Origin: Mangrovibacter plantisponsor
GTDB lineage: Bacteria > Pseudomonadota > Gammaproteobacteria > Enterobacterales > Enterobacteriaceae
NCBI RefSeq assembly: GCF_003182475.1
Contig: NZ_QGTS01000006.1
Coordinates: 124,001-188,000 of the forward strand
Reading direction: 5' to 3'
Length of the DNA: 64,000 nt
How positions within the stretch are numbered: the stretch's first letter is position 1; every line of letters begins with the position of its first letter. Shown in pieces: positions 11,418-22,650 of this stretch. The notes beneath the pieces were generated by a model that saw nothing but the letters and a program-made list of their open reading frames with translations, searched no databases and was not told the DNA's origin. A program made the translations under genes and the position numbers.

Positions 11418-13076
11418 ATGGCATCAACACGCTTGCAGCAGCAGTTCATCCGGTTATGGCAATGTTGTGACGGCCGGCCTCAATCCACAACGCTGCATGA
11501 TCTGTCCACCCTGCTCAATTGCTCGCGGCGCCATATGCGTACTCTGCTCAATGCCATGCAGGCAAAAGGTTGGCTGACATGGGAAGCAGAGGCCGGGCGC
11601 GGCAAACGTTCACAACTGACATTTATCTATACTGGTTTATCTCTTCAGCAACAGCGGGCGGAAGACTTACTGGAGCAGGACCGGGTTGACCAACTGGTAC
11701 AACTCGTTGGCGATAAAGATGAAGTCAAAAAAATGCTGCTCTCACACCTGGGGCGCAGCTTCCGCCAGGGGCGCCATATTCTGCGGGTACTTTATTACCG
11801 CCCGCTGCTGAATTTATTACCCGGCACGCCACTGCGCCGTTCCGAAACTCACATTGTGCGGCAAATATTCAATGGGCTGACGCGAATAAATGAGGAAAAT
11901 GGGGAACTGGAAGCAGATATTGCTCACCACTGGCAGCAATTATCACCTTGCCACTGGCGCTTTTTTTTACGTCCCGGAGTACATTTTCACCACGGGCGTG
12001 AACTCGAAATGGCCGATGTACTGTATTCACTGAACCGGGTTAACCAGCAACCTTTGTATGAGCATATTGCCAGTATATCGTCGCCGACCAACTGGACGCT
12101 GGATATCATACTTCACGAGCCTGATAACTGGCTGCCCTGGTTGATGGCGGGGGTTTCCGCCATGATTTTGCCTCGGGAATGGGAGTCATTGCCGCATTTC
12201 GCCACCCATCCAACCGGAACCGGCCCTTATTCTGTTACACGCAATAATACCAGCCAGCTCAGTATTCAGGCATTTGATGACTACTTTGGCTTCCGCGCGC
12301 TGATTGATGAAGTCAATATTTGGGTATTGCCCGAAATCGGCGAAGACATGAGCTGCGGTGTCTTTCTCGAAGATGGCAGCCAGAGTGAAAAAGCAGAAGA
12401 AAGCCGCCAGGAAGAGGGCTGCTATTACCTGTTGTTTGACCAGCGTTCTAAACATGGTGCCAACCCGCATGTAAGGGCATGGCTGAGCCAGGTACTTTCA
12501 CCCGTAAATATTCTGGCTGACAGCGACCCTCAATATCATCGCCTGTGGTTTCCAGCCTGGGGGTTACTGCCCCGCTGGCACCACACTCCAGCCAGCACAG
12601 AGTGCGGCAAACCAGAAGGACTGACCAGCCTTACGCTCACATTTTATGCTGACCACATAGAACACCGCACTCTGAGCGACATTATCAGTAAACGCCTGGC
12701 ACAACACGGCATCCACCTGGTGATACAGGAAATCAGCTATAACGCCTGGTTTAATGGCGATGTGCACAGCGATATTTGGCTTAACAGCGCCAATTTCACA
12801 CTGCCGCTGGATTACTCGGTCTTTGCTCATCTGTACGAAATTCCCCTGCTGAGCAAAGGGCTGGGTATTGCCATGAAAGAGGCCCACCAACAATGGCGCG
12901 CAGGTGAGCTGAATGCGGCTCAATGGGCACGCCAGTGTGTCGAACAGCAACATGTACTGCCACTGATTCACCACTGGCTCACTATCCAGGGGCAGCGCAG
13001 CATGCGGGGGTTGCGGATGAATACACTGGGGTGGTTCGACTTCAAATCCGCCTGGTTTGCTCCGCCAGAAAACTAA
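11418..13076 (+). CDS. sgrR: SgrR, transcriptional activator of sgrS
   Basis: Transcription factor that activates sgrST under glucose-phosphate stress. It has 552 residues (E. coli 551). An N-terminal winged helix-turn-helix lies at about residues 1-110 ([21 protein letters not shown]) and is joined to a solute-binding-protein family 5 domain from about 160 to the end, thought to sense a small molecule. It ends [15 protein letters not shown]. Divergent from sgrS with about 67 bp between, which must hold both promoters and the SgrR site. The RBS is weak (GGAG about 10 bp upstream). Confidence 0.97.
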   Translation: MASTRLQQQFIRLWQCCDGRPQSTTLHDLSTLLNCSRRHMRTLLNAMQAKGWLTWEAEAGRGKRSQLTFIYTGLSLQQQRAEDLLEQDRVDQLVQLVGDKDEVKKMLLSHLGRSFRQGRHILRVLYYRPLLNLLPGTPLRRSETHIVRQIFNGLTRINEENGELEADIAHHWQQLSPCHWRFFLRPGVHFHHGRELEMADVLYSLNRVNQQPLYEHIASISSPTNWTLDIILHEPDNWLPWLMAGVSAMILPREWESLPHFATHPTGTGPYSVTRNNTSQLSIQAFDDYFGFRALIDEVNIWVLPEIGEDMSCGVFLEDGSQSEKAEESRQEEGCYYLLFDQRSKHGANPHVRAWLSQVLSPVNILADSDPQYHRLWFPAWGLLPRWHHTPASTECGKPEGLTSLTLTFYADHIEHRTLSDIISKRLAQHGIHLVIQEISYNAWFNGDVHSDIWLNSANFTLPLDYSVFAHLYEIPLLSKGLGIAMKEAHQQWRAGELNAAQWARQCVEQQHVLPLIHHWLTIQGQRSMRGLRMNTLGWFDFKSAWFAPPEN

Positions 13077-13120
13077 CCCAACATGTTCTTTAATAATGCC
13101 AGGCAAATCATTACAATGAG

Positions 13121-13219
13121 CCGTTCTCAACGGGGTGCCCTGGATACCAGGCGCTGAGATAATACCCGTCGAACCTGATCCGGATAACGCCGGCGAAGGG
13201 ATTTGAGGCCGTTCTCAAA
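13121..13219 (+). promoter_or_regulatory. TPP riboswitch (THI element) of thiBPQ
   Basis: The conserved thi-box core is present: CTGAGAT at 13154-13160, then ACCCGTCGAACCTGATCCGG and GCGAAGGGAT. P1 closes by CTCAA (13126-13130) with TTGAG (13203-13207). The decamer CCGTTCTCAA occurs at 13121-13130 and again at 13209-13218. The second copy lets TTTGAG (13202-13207) pair with CTCAAA (13214-13219) instead, an apparent switching hairpin. Further on, CTTTGC (13224-13229) can pair with GCAAAG (13245-13250) next to the GTG start of thiB, with the ribosome site in the loop, so control of translation is likely. Confidence 0.93.
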
Positions 13220-13250
13220 ATCCTTTGCCACCCTTTTTCAGGAGTGCAAA

Positions 13251-14234
13251 GTGTTAAAAAAATTACTGGCTTTACTGGTACTGGCCGCTGCGCCCGTCCT
13301 CGCCAAACCTACTCTCACCGTCTATACCTACGACTCATTTTCTGCTGACTGGGGCCCTGGCCCGGCTATCAAGAAAGCCTTTGAAGCACAATGCGGTTGT
13401 GAGCTGAAATATGTTGCGCTGGAAGACGGCGTATCACTGCTCAACCGCGTGCGCATGGAAGGGAAAAAAAGCAAAGCAGATATTGTCCTGGGGCTCGATA
13501 ATAACCTGATAACTGCCGCCCGTCGCACCGGGCTGTTTACCAAAGCTGATATCACTCTGCCACCGCTGTCACTACCTGGCGGCTGGTCAGACGATACATT
13601 TATCCCGTTCGATTATGGCTACTTCGCGTTCGTCTACGACAAGAACAAACTGCACAACCCACCACACAGTCTGAAAGAACTGGTTGAAAGCCCACAGCAG
13701 TGGAAAGTGATTTATGAAGACCCGCGGACCAGTACACCGGGTCTGGGGTTGTTACTGTGGGTGCAAAAGGTCTACGGCGACAAAGCACCGGAAGCCTGGC
13801 AAAAACTGGCTAAAAAGACAGTGACGGTAACAAAAGGCTGGAGTGAAGCTTATGGTTTATTCCTCAAAGGCGAGAGCGACCTGGTCCTGAGTTACACCAC
13901 ATCTCCGGCGTATCACATTATTGAAGAGAAAAAAGATAATTATGCCGCCGCGGATTTCAGCGAAGGGCATTATATGCAGGTGGAAGTTGCTGCCCGCCTT
14001 GCTAACAGCCCGCACCCGGAACTGGCGAAACAGTTTATGCAGTTTATGGTTTCTGATACGTTCCAAAAAACGATCCCCACTGGCAACTGGATGTATCCGG
14101 TAAGCCATGTCGCGGTTCCGGAAGCCTTCGGCCAACTGGTTAAGCCCGCCACCAGCCTGGTGTTTACACCTGAACAGGTAGAACACAACCGGGCAGCATG
14201 GATTAGCCAATGGCAGCAAGCCGTCAGCCATTAA
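13251..14234 (+). CDS. thiB: Thiamine/TPP-binding periplasmic protein
   Basis: Substrate-binding protein of the thiamine, thiamine-phosphate and TPP ABC importer. It has 327 residues, as in E. coli (where it is also called tbpA), from the GTG at 13251 with RBS AGGAG. The start is chosen because the signal peptide begins there (MLKKLLALLVLAAAPVLA); a longer frame would read into the riboswitch. The mature protein keeps the family regions YTYDSF, ALEDGVSLLNR and TGNWMYPV. First gene of thiBPQ under the TPP riboswitch; its end overlaps thiP by 25 bp. Confidence 0.97.
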   Translation: MLKKLLALLVLAAAPVLAKPTLTVYTYDSFSADWGPGPAIKKAFEAQCGCELKYVALEDGVSLLNRVRMEGKKSKADIVLGLDNNLITAARRTGLFTKADITLPPLSLPGGWSDDTFIPFDYGYFAFVYDKNKLHNPPHSLKELVESPQQWKVIYEDPRTSTPGLGLLLWVQKVYGDKAPEAWQKLAKKTVTVTKGWSEAYGLFLKGESDLVLSYTTSPAYHIIEEKKDNYAAADFSEGHYMQVEVAARLANSPHPELAKQFMQFMVSDTFQKTIPTGNWMYPVSHVAVPEAFGQLVKPATSLVFTPEQVEHNRAAWISQWQQAVSH

Positions 14235-15820
14235 TTCCGGGCTGGTTATGGCCCGGGCTGATATCCGCCGGAGCGATTTGCATTGTCGCTCTGGCGGCTT
14301 TTGGCGCTTTATGGCTACATGCTCCACAAACAGACTACAGCGCACTGCTTCACGACCCATGGTTGTGGCATGTGGTAAGGTTTTCGTTCTTCCAGGCTTC
14401 TTTGTCTGCCTTGTTGTCTGTTCTCCCTGCAATATTACTGGCGCGAGCACTCTACCGCCGTCGTTTCCCAGGCCGGCAACTCTTACTGCGTTTATGTGCC
14501 ATGACACTGGTTTTGCCCGTTCTGGTAGCCGTCTTTGGGATTCTGAGTGTGTATGGCCGCGAAGGCTGGTTAAGCACTGTTTTTGAACTGTCAGGTTTGA
14601 AGTGGTCGTTCACGCCTTATGGGTTGCAGGGTATTTTGCTCGCGCATGTTTTTTTTAATCTGCCCTTAGCCACGCGTTTACTGCTGCAGTCTTTGGAAAA
14701 TATCCCTGTAGAACAGCGGCTACTTGCCGCACAACTGAATATGCGCGGCTGGTACTTTTTCCGCCTGGTAGAGTGGCCCTGGATGCAGCGCCAGATATTC
14801 CCGGCAGCCGCACTCATCTTTATGCTGTGTTTCGCCAGTTTTGCCACGGTACTGGCTTTGGGTGGCGGTCCGAAGGCGACAACTATTGAGCTGGCTGTTT
14901 ACCAGGCACTGAGTTTTGACTTCGATCCAGCCAAAGCCGCCTGCCTGGCACTGATCCAGATGTTGTGCTGCTTTGGTCTTGTCTTATTGAGCCAAAAACT
15001 GACTCAGGCTTTTTCCCCCGGAGAGAGCCAGAATGCAACCTGGCGGGATCCACAAGACAACCTGGCAGCCCGGGTACTGGATAGCGCGGTGATCATTCTG
15101 GCATTACTGCTATTGTTGCCACCGCTTATGGCAGTTATTGCCGACGGGCTGGTCAACAACCCGATGGTTATTTTTCACCAGCCAGCGTTATGGTCTGCGC
15201 TAATCACCTCCGTTCGCATTGCCTGTGCGGCAGGTGTGGTGTGTTTATGCCTGACTACAATGCTGCTGTGGAGCAGCCGGGAACTCCGTTTGCGCCAGCG
15301 TCAACGCCCGGCACAGGCCATAGAGCTGAGCGGCTTACTGATTCTCGCCATGCCCGGAATCGTGCTGGCTACAGGTTTTTTCTTACTGCTGAACAGCACC
15401 ACCGGGTTGCCTGAACGGGCTGATGGTATTGTTATTTTTACTAATGCGTTGATGGCAATCCCCTATGCGATGAAAGTACTGGAAAGCCCGTTTTATGATA
15501 TTGCCAGCCGCTATAGCCGCTTATGCCAGCACCTGGATATCAGTGGCATTAACCGTCTGCGTTGGGTAGAACTACGGGCACTAAAACGCCCCTGTGCCCA
15601 GGCCCTGGCTTTTGCCTGCGTATTGTCATTGGGGGATTTTGGCGTTGTCGCTTTGTTCGGCAGTGACGATTTCCGCACCCTGCCGTTTTACCTCTACCAA
15701 CAAATAGGGGCCTACCGGAGTAATGATGGTGCGGTTACCGCGATGCTGATGCTGTTACTCTGCTTCTTGCTGTTCACTTTGATAGAGAATACCGCTAAAC
15801 GCCATGCTAACACTCACTGA
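14210..15820 (+). CDS. thiP: Thiamine ABC transporter permease
   Basis: Inner-membrane permease of the ThiBPQ importer. It has 536 residues, equal to E. coli, with about twelve hydrophobic segments arranged as two fused binding-protein-dependent permease halves. EAA-like loops are visible in each half, near residues 160-190 ([14 protein letters not shown]) and 440-470. The start lies inside the end of thiB and the end overlaps thiQ by 17 bp, so the three genes are tightly coupled. Confidence 0.97.
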   Translation: MAASRQPLIPGWLWPGLISAGAICIVALAAFGALWLHAPQTDYSALLHDPWLWHVVRFSFFQASLSALLSVLPAILLARALYRRRFPGRQLLLRLCAMTLVLPVLVAVFGILSVYGREGWLSTVFELSGLKWSFTPYGLQGILLAHVFFNLPLATRLLLQSLENIPVEQRLLAAQLNMRGWYFFRLVEWPWMQRQIFPAAALIFMLCFASFATVLALGGGPKATTIELAVYQALSFDFDPAKAACLALIQMLCCFGLVLLSQKLTQAFSPGESQNATWRDPQDNLAARVLDSAVIILALLLLLPPLMAVIADGLVNNPMVIFHQPALWSALITSVRIACAAGVVCLCLTTMLLWSSRELRLRQRQRPAQAIELSGLLILAMPGIVLATGFFLLLNSTTGLPERADGIVIFTNALMAIPYAMKVLESPFYDIASRYSRLCQHLDISGINRLRWVELRALKRPCAQALAFACVLSLGDFGVVALFGSDDFRTLPFYLYQQIGAYRSNDGAVTAMLMLLLCFLLFTLIENTAKRHANTH

Positions 15821-16505
15821 CGTCACCTGGCTTTACCAGCACCTGCCCATGCGTTTTAACGTGACGCTGGCTCCCGGCGAACGCGTTGCCGTACTGGGCC
15901 CCAGCGGTGCCGGGAAAAGTACGTTACTGAATCTGATTGCCGGTTTTCTCAAACCAGACAGTGGCACTATCACCCTTAACCAGCAAAACCATACTCTGAC
16001 CCCGCCTGCACATCGCCCGGTCTCTATGCTGTTTCAGGACAACAATTTATTCAGCCACCTCACCATCCGGCAAAATATTGGCCTGGGGCTGCATCCGGGA
16101 ATGAAGCTCACAGCAACACAAAAAACAGCGCTGGAAGAGATTGCCCACAAAATGGCGATTAGTGATTTACTGGACCGCCTGCCAGCGCAATTATCTGGCG
16201 GGCAACGCCAGCGCGCCGCCCTGGCCCGTTGCCTGTTGCGCGCTCAGCCGGTTCTGCTGCTGGATGAACCTTTCTCTGCCCTGGATCCGGCATTGCGCCA
16301 GGAAATGCTGGCGCTGGTGGAATCAGTCTGTGAGAGCCAGAAAATCACGCTGATGATGGTTTCACATAACCTGGATGATGCCGCACGTATTACACCGCGC
16401 AGCCTGGTAGTGGCTGACGGGCGAATTGTCTGGGATGGCTCCACTCAGTCACTGAGCGACGGTTCGTCTCCTGCCGCCGGGTTACTGGGGATTTCCCAAA
16501 GCTAG
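15804..16505 (+). CDS. thiQ: Thiamine ABC transporter ATP-binding protein
   Basis: ATPase that drives ThiBPQ. It has 233 residues. Walker [10 protein letters not shown] lies at about residues 32-40, the ABC signature LSGGQRQR at about 131-138, and Walker [13 protein letters not shown] just after. The start is within the last codons of thiP. The stop overlaps the stop of the convergent DedA gene by three bases. Confidence 0.97.
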   Translation: MLTLTDVTWLYQHLPMRFNVTLAPGERVAVLGPSGAGKSTLLNLIAGFLKPDSGTITLNQQNHTLTPPAHRPVSMLFQDNNLFSHLTIRQNIGLGLHPGMKLTATQKTALEEIAHKMAISDLLDRLPAQLSGGQRQRAALARCLLRAQPVLLLDEPFSALDPALRQEMLALVESVCESQKITLMMVSHNLDDAARITPRSLVVADGRIVWDGSTQSLSDGSSPAAGLLGISQS

Positions 16506-17272
16506 CCGAAAATGACCTGGTGCAAGATGCGGGCATAAACCGGCATCAGTGGGTGGCGAAGCAACAGAAATACCAGTGCAAGGCAGCAAACCGCGGCCAG
16601 GGGCGCCAGCCACATTAACCGCGCGCGGGGTAACCGGCCCTCAGGGAGCTCGCCTGCTGGCTTACGCTCACTGCGCCATAAACGCCAGTTCAGCCATAAT
16701 GCAAGCCAGGTTACAACCGCAGCAGCCAGTAATAACCACTGAAAATGCCCGGCATTTTCACCCGCGGGGATGTCGATTGCCGCCCCGGCCAGAATGCCCG
16801 GCAGAAAATAAACCGGCGGCCAGAACAGGCAGCCGGGAATATTGGCTCTGGCAAACCGGGCAACCGACAAATCCAGCATACCGGCCAGCATTGGAACCAG
16901 AGGGCGTGTCGGGCCCACAAAACGGCCAACTAAAATAGTCACAGTGCTGTGGCGGTGTAATGCCATCTCTGTTTTATCCACCAGCGTTTTATATTTTTTC
17001 AGAAATGACCAGTTGCGCAGGGGCCGTTTAAAGCGCCAGCCAATCCAGAAAGAGACCCAATCGCCCGCGAGGCAACCAATAATGCCCACGCCCCAGGCCC
17101 ACCAGAACGGCAAGTTACCACTACCGATCAGCGCACCAAGCGCCGCCATAAAGACCGTACCAGGCAGCAACAATCCAACCAGAGCAAGAGATTCAAAAAA
17201 AGCGACCATCAGCACAATTATCAGTGCGAAGGTGAGTGAATGGGCTATCAGTTGTTCAACAAAGGCGTACAT
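16502..17272 (-). CDS. yabI: DedA-family membrane protein YabI
   Basis: Inner-membrane protein of the DedA/VTT family; some members act in undecaprenyl-phosphate or phospholipid translocation. The role of YabI itself is not settled. It has 256 residues from the ATG at 17270-17272, close to the 254 of E. coli. Typical features are the first re-entrant segment [14 protein letters not shown] and the conserved motif [16 protein letters not shown] at about residue 110-125. It has four to five further hydrophobic segments. The upstream in-frame extension of 19 codons is not conserved. Convergent with thiQ. Confidence 0.95.
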   Translation of the reverse strand: MYAFVEQLIAHSLTFALIIVLMVAFFESLALVGLLLPGTVFMAALGALIGSGNLPFWWAWGVGIIGCLAGDWVSFWIGWRFKRPLRNWSFLKKYKTLVDKTEMALHRHSTVTILVGRFVGPTRPLVPMLAGMLDLSVARFARANIPGCLFWPPVYFLPGILAGAAIDIPAGENAGHFQWLLLAAAVVTWLALWLNWRLWRSERKPAGELPEGRLPRARLMWLAPLAAVCCLALVFLLLRHPLMPVYARILHQVIFG

Positions 17273-17385
17273 AAAACGTCCGTCAGACTTACGAACAGCG
17301 ATTTTGCGGGGCAGGCAGCATAAGGTCAAGATTCCAGCCCCGCGAAAGATTAAGCGGTTGTAACAAAGCCTGCTTACCAGGCCAC

Positions 17386-18234
17386 TTACTGCTCGTAACC
17401 GGCACGAAACTCACTGGGGCTGGCGCCAGTGCATTTTTTGAAAACCCGCGAAAAATAAAGCTGGTCCTCAAACCCGACATTACGCCCTACACTGGCGATA
17501 GGCATACGCGTGGTACTGAGCAACAATTTCGCCTGGCTGATACGCTGATCTTCCCGCCAGCTCAGCACACTCACCCCCAATTGCTGGCGGAACAAATGAG
17601 ACAACCGGGAGGGAGAAAGGCACACATGCTGCGCCACACCGGCAATATCAAACTGGCTGTCGGACAAGTGGTCGCTAATATACTGGCAGGCTTCACGCAC
17701 CCGGTTATCCAGAGGGGGATTCATTGATTCACTGATAGCCGCCATGCGCTTCAACAACAATTGTTCCAGCAAATTTATCGCCAGCAGTTCGGCATAGCGC
17801 CCCTGAGACTGCCCCGCATCAATCACCTGCTGAATCAGAGAAGAGAACGCTTCAATATGCTGTTCATCTGGCCGGTAAAAACCGGTATGCGCGAAAATGG
17901 TCGGCCAGTTCAGCCACTCAAGCCAGTATGCCCGGGGGCGGAAGTAGACCCATTGATGGTACCAGGCGCTGCAATCAGGGTGGCGGCCATAGTGGTGAAT
18001 TTCTCCCGGCGGAAACAACAACATATCCCCCGGTTTGCAAATAAACTGCTGGTGATTGTTATTGATAACGCCTTCACCTTTGACTGTCAGGTTCAGAATA
18101 AAACCCTTCATGCCTAATGGACGGTCAATAAAGAAATCCAGCGGTCCCCCCGACTCGATAGGGGTTAACCCGGCAACCAGATGCGCGTTAAATGAATACC
18201 CCGGCAGCAGGGGATCATTTTGTGTTTCAGCCAT
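17386..18234 (-). CDS. araC: Arabinose regulator AraC
   Basis: Arabinose-responsive activator and repressor of araBAD. The N-terminal cupin domain (about residues 1-170) binds arabinose and dimerises; the N-terminal arm is [15 protein letters not shown]. The C-terminal domain has two helix-turn-helix motifs ([17 protein letters not shown] and later [11 protein letters not shown]). The ATG at 18232-18234 matches E. coli, giving 282 residues. It ends FRAGYEQ, about ten residues shorter than the E. coli protein (292); the lost tail lies beyond the last DNA-binding helix. Divergent from araB. Confidence 0.96.
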   Translation of the reverse strand: MAETQNDPLLPGYSFNAHLVAGLTPIESGGPLDFFIDRPLGMKGFILNLTVKGEGVINNNHQQFICKPGDMLLFPPGEIHHYGRHPDCSAWYHQWVYFRPRAYWLEWLNWPTIFAHTGFYRPDEQHIEAFSSLIQQVIDAGQSQGRYAELLAINLLEQLLLKRMAAISESMNPPLDNRVREACQYISDHLSDSQFDIAGVAQHVCLSPSRLSHLFRQQLGVSVLSWREDQRISQAKLLLSTTRMPIASVGRNVGFEDQLYFSRVFKKCTGASPSEFRAGYEQ

Positions 18235-18577
18235 ACCGAATTTGACTCCTGCATAAGAGTTGAGAAACCATTTGTCCATATTCACTGTTCCAGTGCGGAA
18301 CAGTAAACCTATGAAACCATAAAGAAAGCGCTGAACAGCCAAAAACCGCTTCGGATCAACTATTACCCGAATAAACCTGAATTAACAACCCATTTAGCAG
18401 ATAACCAAAGTGTCTATAAGCATGGCAGAAATATCCACATCAAATTTTTGCGTGCGGTCACAATTTGGCGACTGACAGCATTTTTATCCATAAGATCAGC
18501 GAATACACCCTGACTGTTTTTAGCTATGAAAACTAATGTTCTGGATATGTTTTTTACAGATCCATGGAGTATTAAAA
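18235..18577. promoter_or_regulatory. araC-araBAD control region (araO2, araO1, CRP, araI, PBAD)
   Basis: This 343-bp gap keeps the E. coli layout. An araO2-like half-site lies in the araC leader (about 18264-18284, AAACCATTTGTCCATATTCA). An araO1-like block spans about 18408-18440 (AAAGTGTCTATAAGCATGG). A CRP-like site follows at about 18447-18465 (CGTGCGGTCACAATTT). araI1 is at about 18476-18492 (AGCATTTTTATCCATAAG). PBAD is CTGACT (18510-18515), 18 bp, TAATGT (18534-18539). DNA looping between araO2 and araI1 is therefore expected. Confidence 0.85.
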
Positions 18578-20290
18578 ATGGCTATAGCGCTGGGACTCGA
18601 TTTTGGTAGCGACTCGGTTCGTGCACTGGCAGTCGATACCATCACTGGCAGCGAGCTGGCAACCAGCGTGGAGTGGTATCCACGCTGGCAAGAAGGGCGC
18701 TACTGCAATGCCCCGAAAAACCAGTTCCGCCACCATCCCCTCGATTACATCGAATCAATGGAGAAAGCGTTAAAAACCGTGCTGGCTGATCTGTCTGCTG
18801 AACAACGTGACGCCGTTGTCGGGATTGGCGTTGACAGCACCGGCTCAACGCCCGCGCCAATTGATAAAGACGGTAACGTACTGGCGTTGACCCCTGAATT
18901 CGCAGAAAACCCCAACGCCATGTTTGTGCTCTGGAAAGATCACACGGCCGTTGAAGAAGCGGAAGCTATCACACGGTTGTGCCATGCGCCGGGCCACAAG
19001 GATTACTCGCGCTACATTGGTGGCATTTATTCCAGTGAATGGTTCTGGGCCAAAATACTGCATGTAACCCGCGCGGATCAGAGCGTTGCCAAAGCGGCGG
19101 CCTCATGGATTGAGTTGTGCGACTGGATCCCTGCTTTACTTTCCGATACCACCAGGCCTGAAGCTATTCGCCGTGGTCGCTGCAGTGCCGGGCACAAATC
19201 TCTGTGGCATGAAAGTTGGGGCGGGTTGCCACCGGCCAGTTTCTTCGACGAACTGGATCCCATCATTAATAAACACCTGCCTCACCCATTATTTACTGAT
19301 ACCTGGACTGCAGACATTCCTGTTGGCACGCTGTCCGCTCAATGGGCAGAACGCCTTGGGCTACCACAAACCGTGGTGATTTCCGGTGGCGCGTTTGACT
19401 GCCATATGGGTGCAGTAGGCGCTGGCGCGCAGGCCAACACACTGGTGAAAGTCATCGGGACCTCTACCTGCGACATTCTGATTGCCGACAAACCCACGGT
19501 AGGTGACCGGGCAGTCAAAGGCATTTGTGGCCAGGTAGACGGCAGTGTGGTGCCACACTTTATTGGCCTGGAAGCCGGGCAGTCAGCTTTTGGTGATATT
19601 TATGCCTGGTTTGGCCGGGTTCTGGGCTGGCCGCTGGATCAATTAGCCGCACAACATCCTGAGTTAAAAGAAACGTTACAGGCCAGTAAAAAACAGCTGC
19701 TCCCGGCGCTAACTGAAGCCTGGGCAAAAGATCCGGCACTTGATCACCTGCCGGTGGTACTCGACTGGTTTAACGGCCGCCGCACCCCCAATGCCAACCA
19801 GCGCCTGAAAGGTGTAATTACTGATCTGAATCTGGGGACCGATGCGCCAGCGCTGTTTGGTGGCCTTATTGCAGCCACGGCATTTGGTGCCCGCGCAATT
19901 ATGGAGTGTTTCACAGAACAAGGTATTCCGGTTAATGGCGTAATGGCTCTGGGCGGTATTGCCCGTAAAAACCCCGTCATTATGCAAGTTTGCTGCGATG
20001 TGCTTAATCGCCCACTGCAAATCGTTGCCTCCGACCAGTGTTGTGCCCTGGGCGCTGCCATCTTTGCGGCCGTCGCCGCTGGTGTGCACAGCGATATCCC
20101 GGCCGCGCAACAAGCCATGGCCAGCAACGTTGAAAAAACCCTGCAACCAAAACCAGTCAGCGCTGAGCGCTTTGAACAGTTATATCAACGCTACCTGGCC
20201 TGGGCCTCCAGCGCAGAACAGCACTATCTCCCCTCTGTAACGGCGTCATCGTCTGCCAAGAAGACAGATGAAACCGCCCTGACACATTAA
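18578..20290 (+). CDS. araB: Ribulokinase
   Basis: Phosphorylates L-ribulose to L-ribulose 5-phosphate in arabinose catabolism. It is an FGGY-family kinase of 570 residues (E. coli 566). The N-terminal phosphate motif [16 protein letters not shown] is at the start, and the FGGY nucleotide-binding region includes [12 protein letters not shown] and [20 protein letters not shown] lies about 10 bp before the ATG at 18578; 14 upstream codons in frame are in the promoter and are rejected. The C-terminal tail after [13 protein letters not shown] differs from E. coli. First gene of araBAD. Confidence 0.97.
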   Translation: MAIALGLDFGSDSVRALAVDTITGSELATSVEWYPRWQEGRYCNAPKNQFRHHPLDYIESMEKALKTVLADLSAEQRDAVVGIGVDSTGSTPAPIDKDGNVLALTPEFAENPNAMFVLWKDHTAVEEAEAITRLCHAPGHKDYSRYIGGIYSSEWFWAKILHVTRADQSVAKAAASWIELCDWIPALLSDTTRPEAIRRGRCSAGHKSLWHESWGGLPPASFFDELDPIINKHLPHPLFTDTWTADIPVGTLSAQWAERLGLPQTVVISGGAFDCHMGAVGAGAQANTLVKVIGTSTCDILIADKPTVGDRAVKGICGQVDGSVVPHFIGLEAGQSAFGDIYAWFGRVLGWPLDQLAAQHPELKETLQASKKQLLPALTEAWAKDPALDHLPVVLDWFNGRRTPNANQRLKGVITDLNLGTDAPALFGGLIAATAFGARAIMECFTEQGIPVNGVMALGGIARKNPVIMQVCCDVLNRPLQIVASDQCCALGAAIFAAVAAGVHSDIPAAQQAMASNVEKTLQPKPVSAERFEQLYQRYLAWASSAEQHYLPSVTASSSAKKTDETALTH

Positions 20291-20300
20291 GGACAGAATA

Positions 20301-21803
20301 ATGAATATTTTTGAACAATATGAAGTGTGGTTTGTTATTGGTAGCCAGCATTTATATGGCCCGGAAACCTTACGTCAGGTCACTCAGCATGCAGAGCATG
20401 TTGTCAACTCGCTGAATGCAGAGGCAAAGCTCCCTTGCAAACTGGTACTGAAACCGCTTGGCACCACGCCAGATGAAATCACTTCAATTTGCCGTGAAGC
20501 GAATCACGACGAAAAATGCGCCGGGATGGTGGTTTGGCTGCATACCTTCTCTCCAGCCAAAATGTGGATCAATGGCCTGGCAATCCTGACCAAGCCTTTA
20601 CTGCAATTCCACACCCAATTTAATGCGCAAATTCCGTGGGACACCATGGATATGGACTTCATGAACCTGAACCAGACAGCACACGGCGGCCGCGAGTTTG
20701 GGTTCATCGGCGCGAGAATGCGCCAGCAACACAGCGTAGTAACAGGCCACTGGCAGGATGGTGAAGCCCATAAACGCATTGGCTCCTGGATGCGCCAGGC
20801 GGTATCTAAATTGAATACCCGCCATATCAAAGTTGCCCGTTTCGGCGACAACATGCGTGAAGTTGCCGTGACCGACGGTGACAAAGTCGCTGCACAAATC
20901 AAATTCGGCTTTTCCGTGAACTACTATGCGGTTGGCGACCTGGTCAGTGTGGTCAATGCTGTCAGCCAGGGTGATATCAATGCACTGGTTGATGAATATG
21001 AAAGCAGCTACCGCCTGAGTGCAGCGGCACAGGTAAATGGTGATAAACGCCAAAACGTTATTGATGCGGCACGTATTGAACTGGGTATGAAGCGCTTCCT
21101 GGAACAAGGCGGCTTCCACGCATTTACCACAACATTTGAAGACCTCTACGGCCTGAAACAACTGCCAGGTCTGGCAGTTCAACGCCTGATGCAGCAAGGC
21201 TACGGCTTTGCTGGTGAAGGCGACTGGAAAACCGCCGCCCTGCTTCGCATTATGAAAGTGATGTCAACCGGTCTGCAGGGCGGCACCTCATTTATGGAGG
21301 ATTACACTTACAACTTCGAGTCCGGTAACGACATGGTACTTGGCTCACACATGTTGGAAGTTTGCCCTTCCATTGCTACCGCAGAAAAACCGCTTCTGGA
21401 TGTCCAGCACCTGGGGATTGGCGGTAAAGAAGACCCGGCACGCCTGATTTTCTCAACCAAAACTGGCCCGGCCATTAACGCCAGCCTGATAGACATGGGT
21501 GACCGTTTCCGCCTGCTGGTCAACTGTGTTGATGCGGTTGAAGCACCACATGCACTACCGAAACTGCCAGTTGCCAATGCACTCTGGAAAGCACAGCCAG
21601 ACCTGAACACAGCCTCTGAAGCCTGGATTCTGGCTGGCGGCGCACACCATACCGTATTCAGCCAGGCACTCAACCTGGACGATATGCGTCAGTTTGCAGA
21701 AATGCACGACATTGAGCTTGCAGTAATTGATAACGATACACGCCTTCCTGCCTTTAAAGATGCACTGCGCTGGAACGAAATGTATTACAGCTTTAAACGG
21801 TAG
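20301..21803 (+). CDS. araA: L-arabinose isomerase
   Basis: Converts L-arabinose to L-ribulose, using manganese. It has 500 residues, as in E. coli, and is highly conserved throughout ([20 protein letters not shown] to MYYSFKR). Metal-site residues of the family are present in GEGDWKTAA and [20 protein letters not shown]. The start is 10 bp after araB with AAGGA upstream. Confidence 0.98.
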   Translation: MNIFEQYEVWFVIGSQHLYGPETLRQVTQHAEHVVNSLNAEAKLPCKLVLKPLGTTPDEITSICREANHDEKCAGMVVWLHTFSPAKMWINGLAILTKPLLQFHTQFNAQIPWDTMDMDFMNLNQTAHGGREFGFIGARMRQQHSVVTGHWQDGEAHKRIGSWMRQAVSKLNTRHIKVARFGDNMREVAVTDGDKVAAQIKFGFSVNYYAVGDLVSVVNAVSQGDINALVDEYESSYRLSAAAQVNGDKRQNVIDAARIELGMKRFLEQGGFHAFTTTFEDLYGLKQLPGLAVQRLMQQGYGFAGEGDWKTAALLRIMKVMSTGLQGGTSFMEDYTYNFESGNDMVLGSHMLEVCPSIATAEKPLLDVQHLGIGGKEDPARLIFSTKTGPAINASLIDMGDRFRLLVNCVDAVEAPHALPKLPVANALWKAQPDLNTASEAWILAGGAHHTVFSQALNLDDMRQFAEMHDIELAVIDNDTRLPAFKDALRWNEMYYSFKR

Positions 21804-21818
21804 TAACAGGGGAACTTT

Positions 21819-21839
21819 GGCCAGCCTTATCGGCTGGCC
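21819..21839 (+). terminator. Hairpin between araA and araD
   Basis: GGCCAGCC (21819-21826) pairs with GGCTGGCC (21832-21839) around TTATC and is followed by CTTCTTTTC. It probably lowers araD expression or stabilises the araBA mRNA; an intercistronic hairpin is also known in this gap in E. coli. Confidence 0.65.
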
Positions 21840-21862
21840 CTTCTTTTCTCTGGAGGATAACG

Positions 21863-22558
21863 ATGCTTGAAGACTTGAAACGTCAGGTTCTCGAAGCCAA
21901 CCTGGCTTTACCTGAACACAACCTGGTCACCCTGACATGGGGTAATGTCAGTGCGGTAGACCGCGAAGCCGGTGTTTTTATCATTAAACCCTCTGGGGTG
22001 GATTACACCGTGATGACCGCTGAAGATATGGTGGTCGTGAGCCTGGAGACCGGCGAAGTAGTTGAAGGAAACAAGAAACCTTCTTCAGATACCCCAACTC
22101 ACCGCATCCTGTATCAGCAGTTTCCTGATATTGGCGGTATTGTGCATACCCACTCGCGGCATGCCACTATTTGGGCACAAGCTGGCCAAAGCATTCCGGC
22201 GACTGGCACCACCCATGCGGACTATTTTTACGGTTCCATTCCCTGCACCCGTAAAATGACCGATGCCGAAATCAATGGAGACTATGAGTGGCAAACCGGC
22301 GAAGTTATTGTGGAGACCTTCCGTCAACGCGATACCGACCCGAACCAAATGCCGGGTGTACTGGTACATTCCCATGGGCCTTTCGCCTGGGGTAAAAATG
22401 CGCTGGATGCCGTACACAATGCCATAGTGATGGAAGAAGTTGCGTATATGGGCATTTTCTGCCGCCAGTTAGCGCCACAGTTACCCGATATGCAGCAAAC
22501 CCTGCTCGATAAACACTACCTGCGCAAACATGGTGCCAAAGCGTATTACGGCCAGTAA
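21863..22558 (+). CDS. araD: L-ribulose-5-phosphate 4-epimerase
   Basis: Last step of arabinose catabolism, giving D-xylulose 5-phosphate for the pentose phosphate pathway. It has 231 residues, as in E. coli. It belongs to the class II aldolase fold; zinc ligands are expected from the two histidines in [13 protein letters not shown] and a later one in [20 protein letters not shown] precedes the ATG. It follows araA after a 59-bp gap holding a hairpin. Confidence 0.98.
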   Translation: MLEDLKRQVLEANLALPEHNLVTLTWGNVSAVDREAGVFIIKPSGVDYTVMTAEDMVVVSLETGEVVEGNKKPSSDTPTHRILYQQFPDIGGIVHTHSRHATIWAQAGQSIPATGTTHADYFYGSIPCTRKMTDAEINGDYEWQTGEVIVETFRQRDTDPNQMPGVLVHSHGPFAWGKNALDAVHNAIVMEEVAYMGIFCRQLAPQLPDMQQTLLDKHYLRKHGAKAYYGQ

Positions 22559-22577
22559 TCGCGCCGCCAGCCAGGAA

Positions 22578-22597
22578 TACTGTACATAAATGCAGTG
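22578..22597. promoter_or_regulatory. LexA box upstream of polB
   Basis: CTGTACATAAATGCAG (22580-22595) with flanking TA and TG matches the LexA consensus CTGT-N8-ACAG at all but one position of the core. It lies 54 bp before the polB start, so polB is expected to be SOS-induced as in E. coli (dinA). Confidence 0.9.
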
Positions 22598-22650
22598 ACA
22601 CAACGGTTTTCAGGGTATACTGAAAACCGTTTATTTTGAGGGAAACCTGA

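Noticed and set aside
13857-14507. 216-codon open frame antisense to thiB and thiP
   Set aside because: A shadow of two certain genes; it crosses their overlap and has no ribosome site.
20598-21197. 199-codon open frame antisense to araA
   Set aside because: A codon-usage shadow; araA is certain on the other strand.
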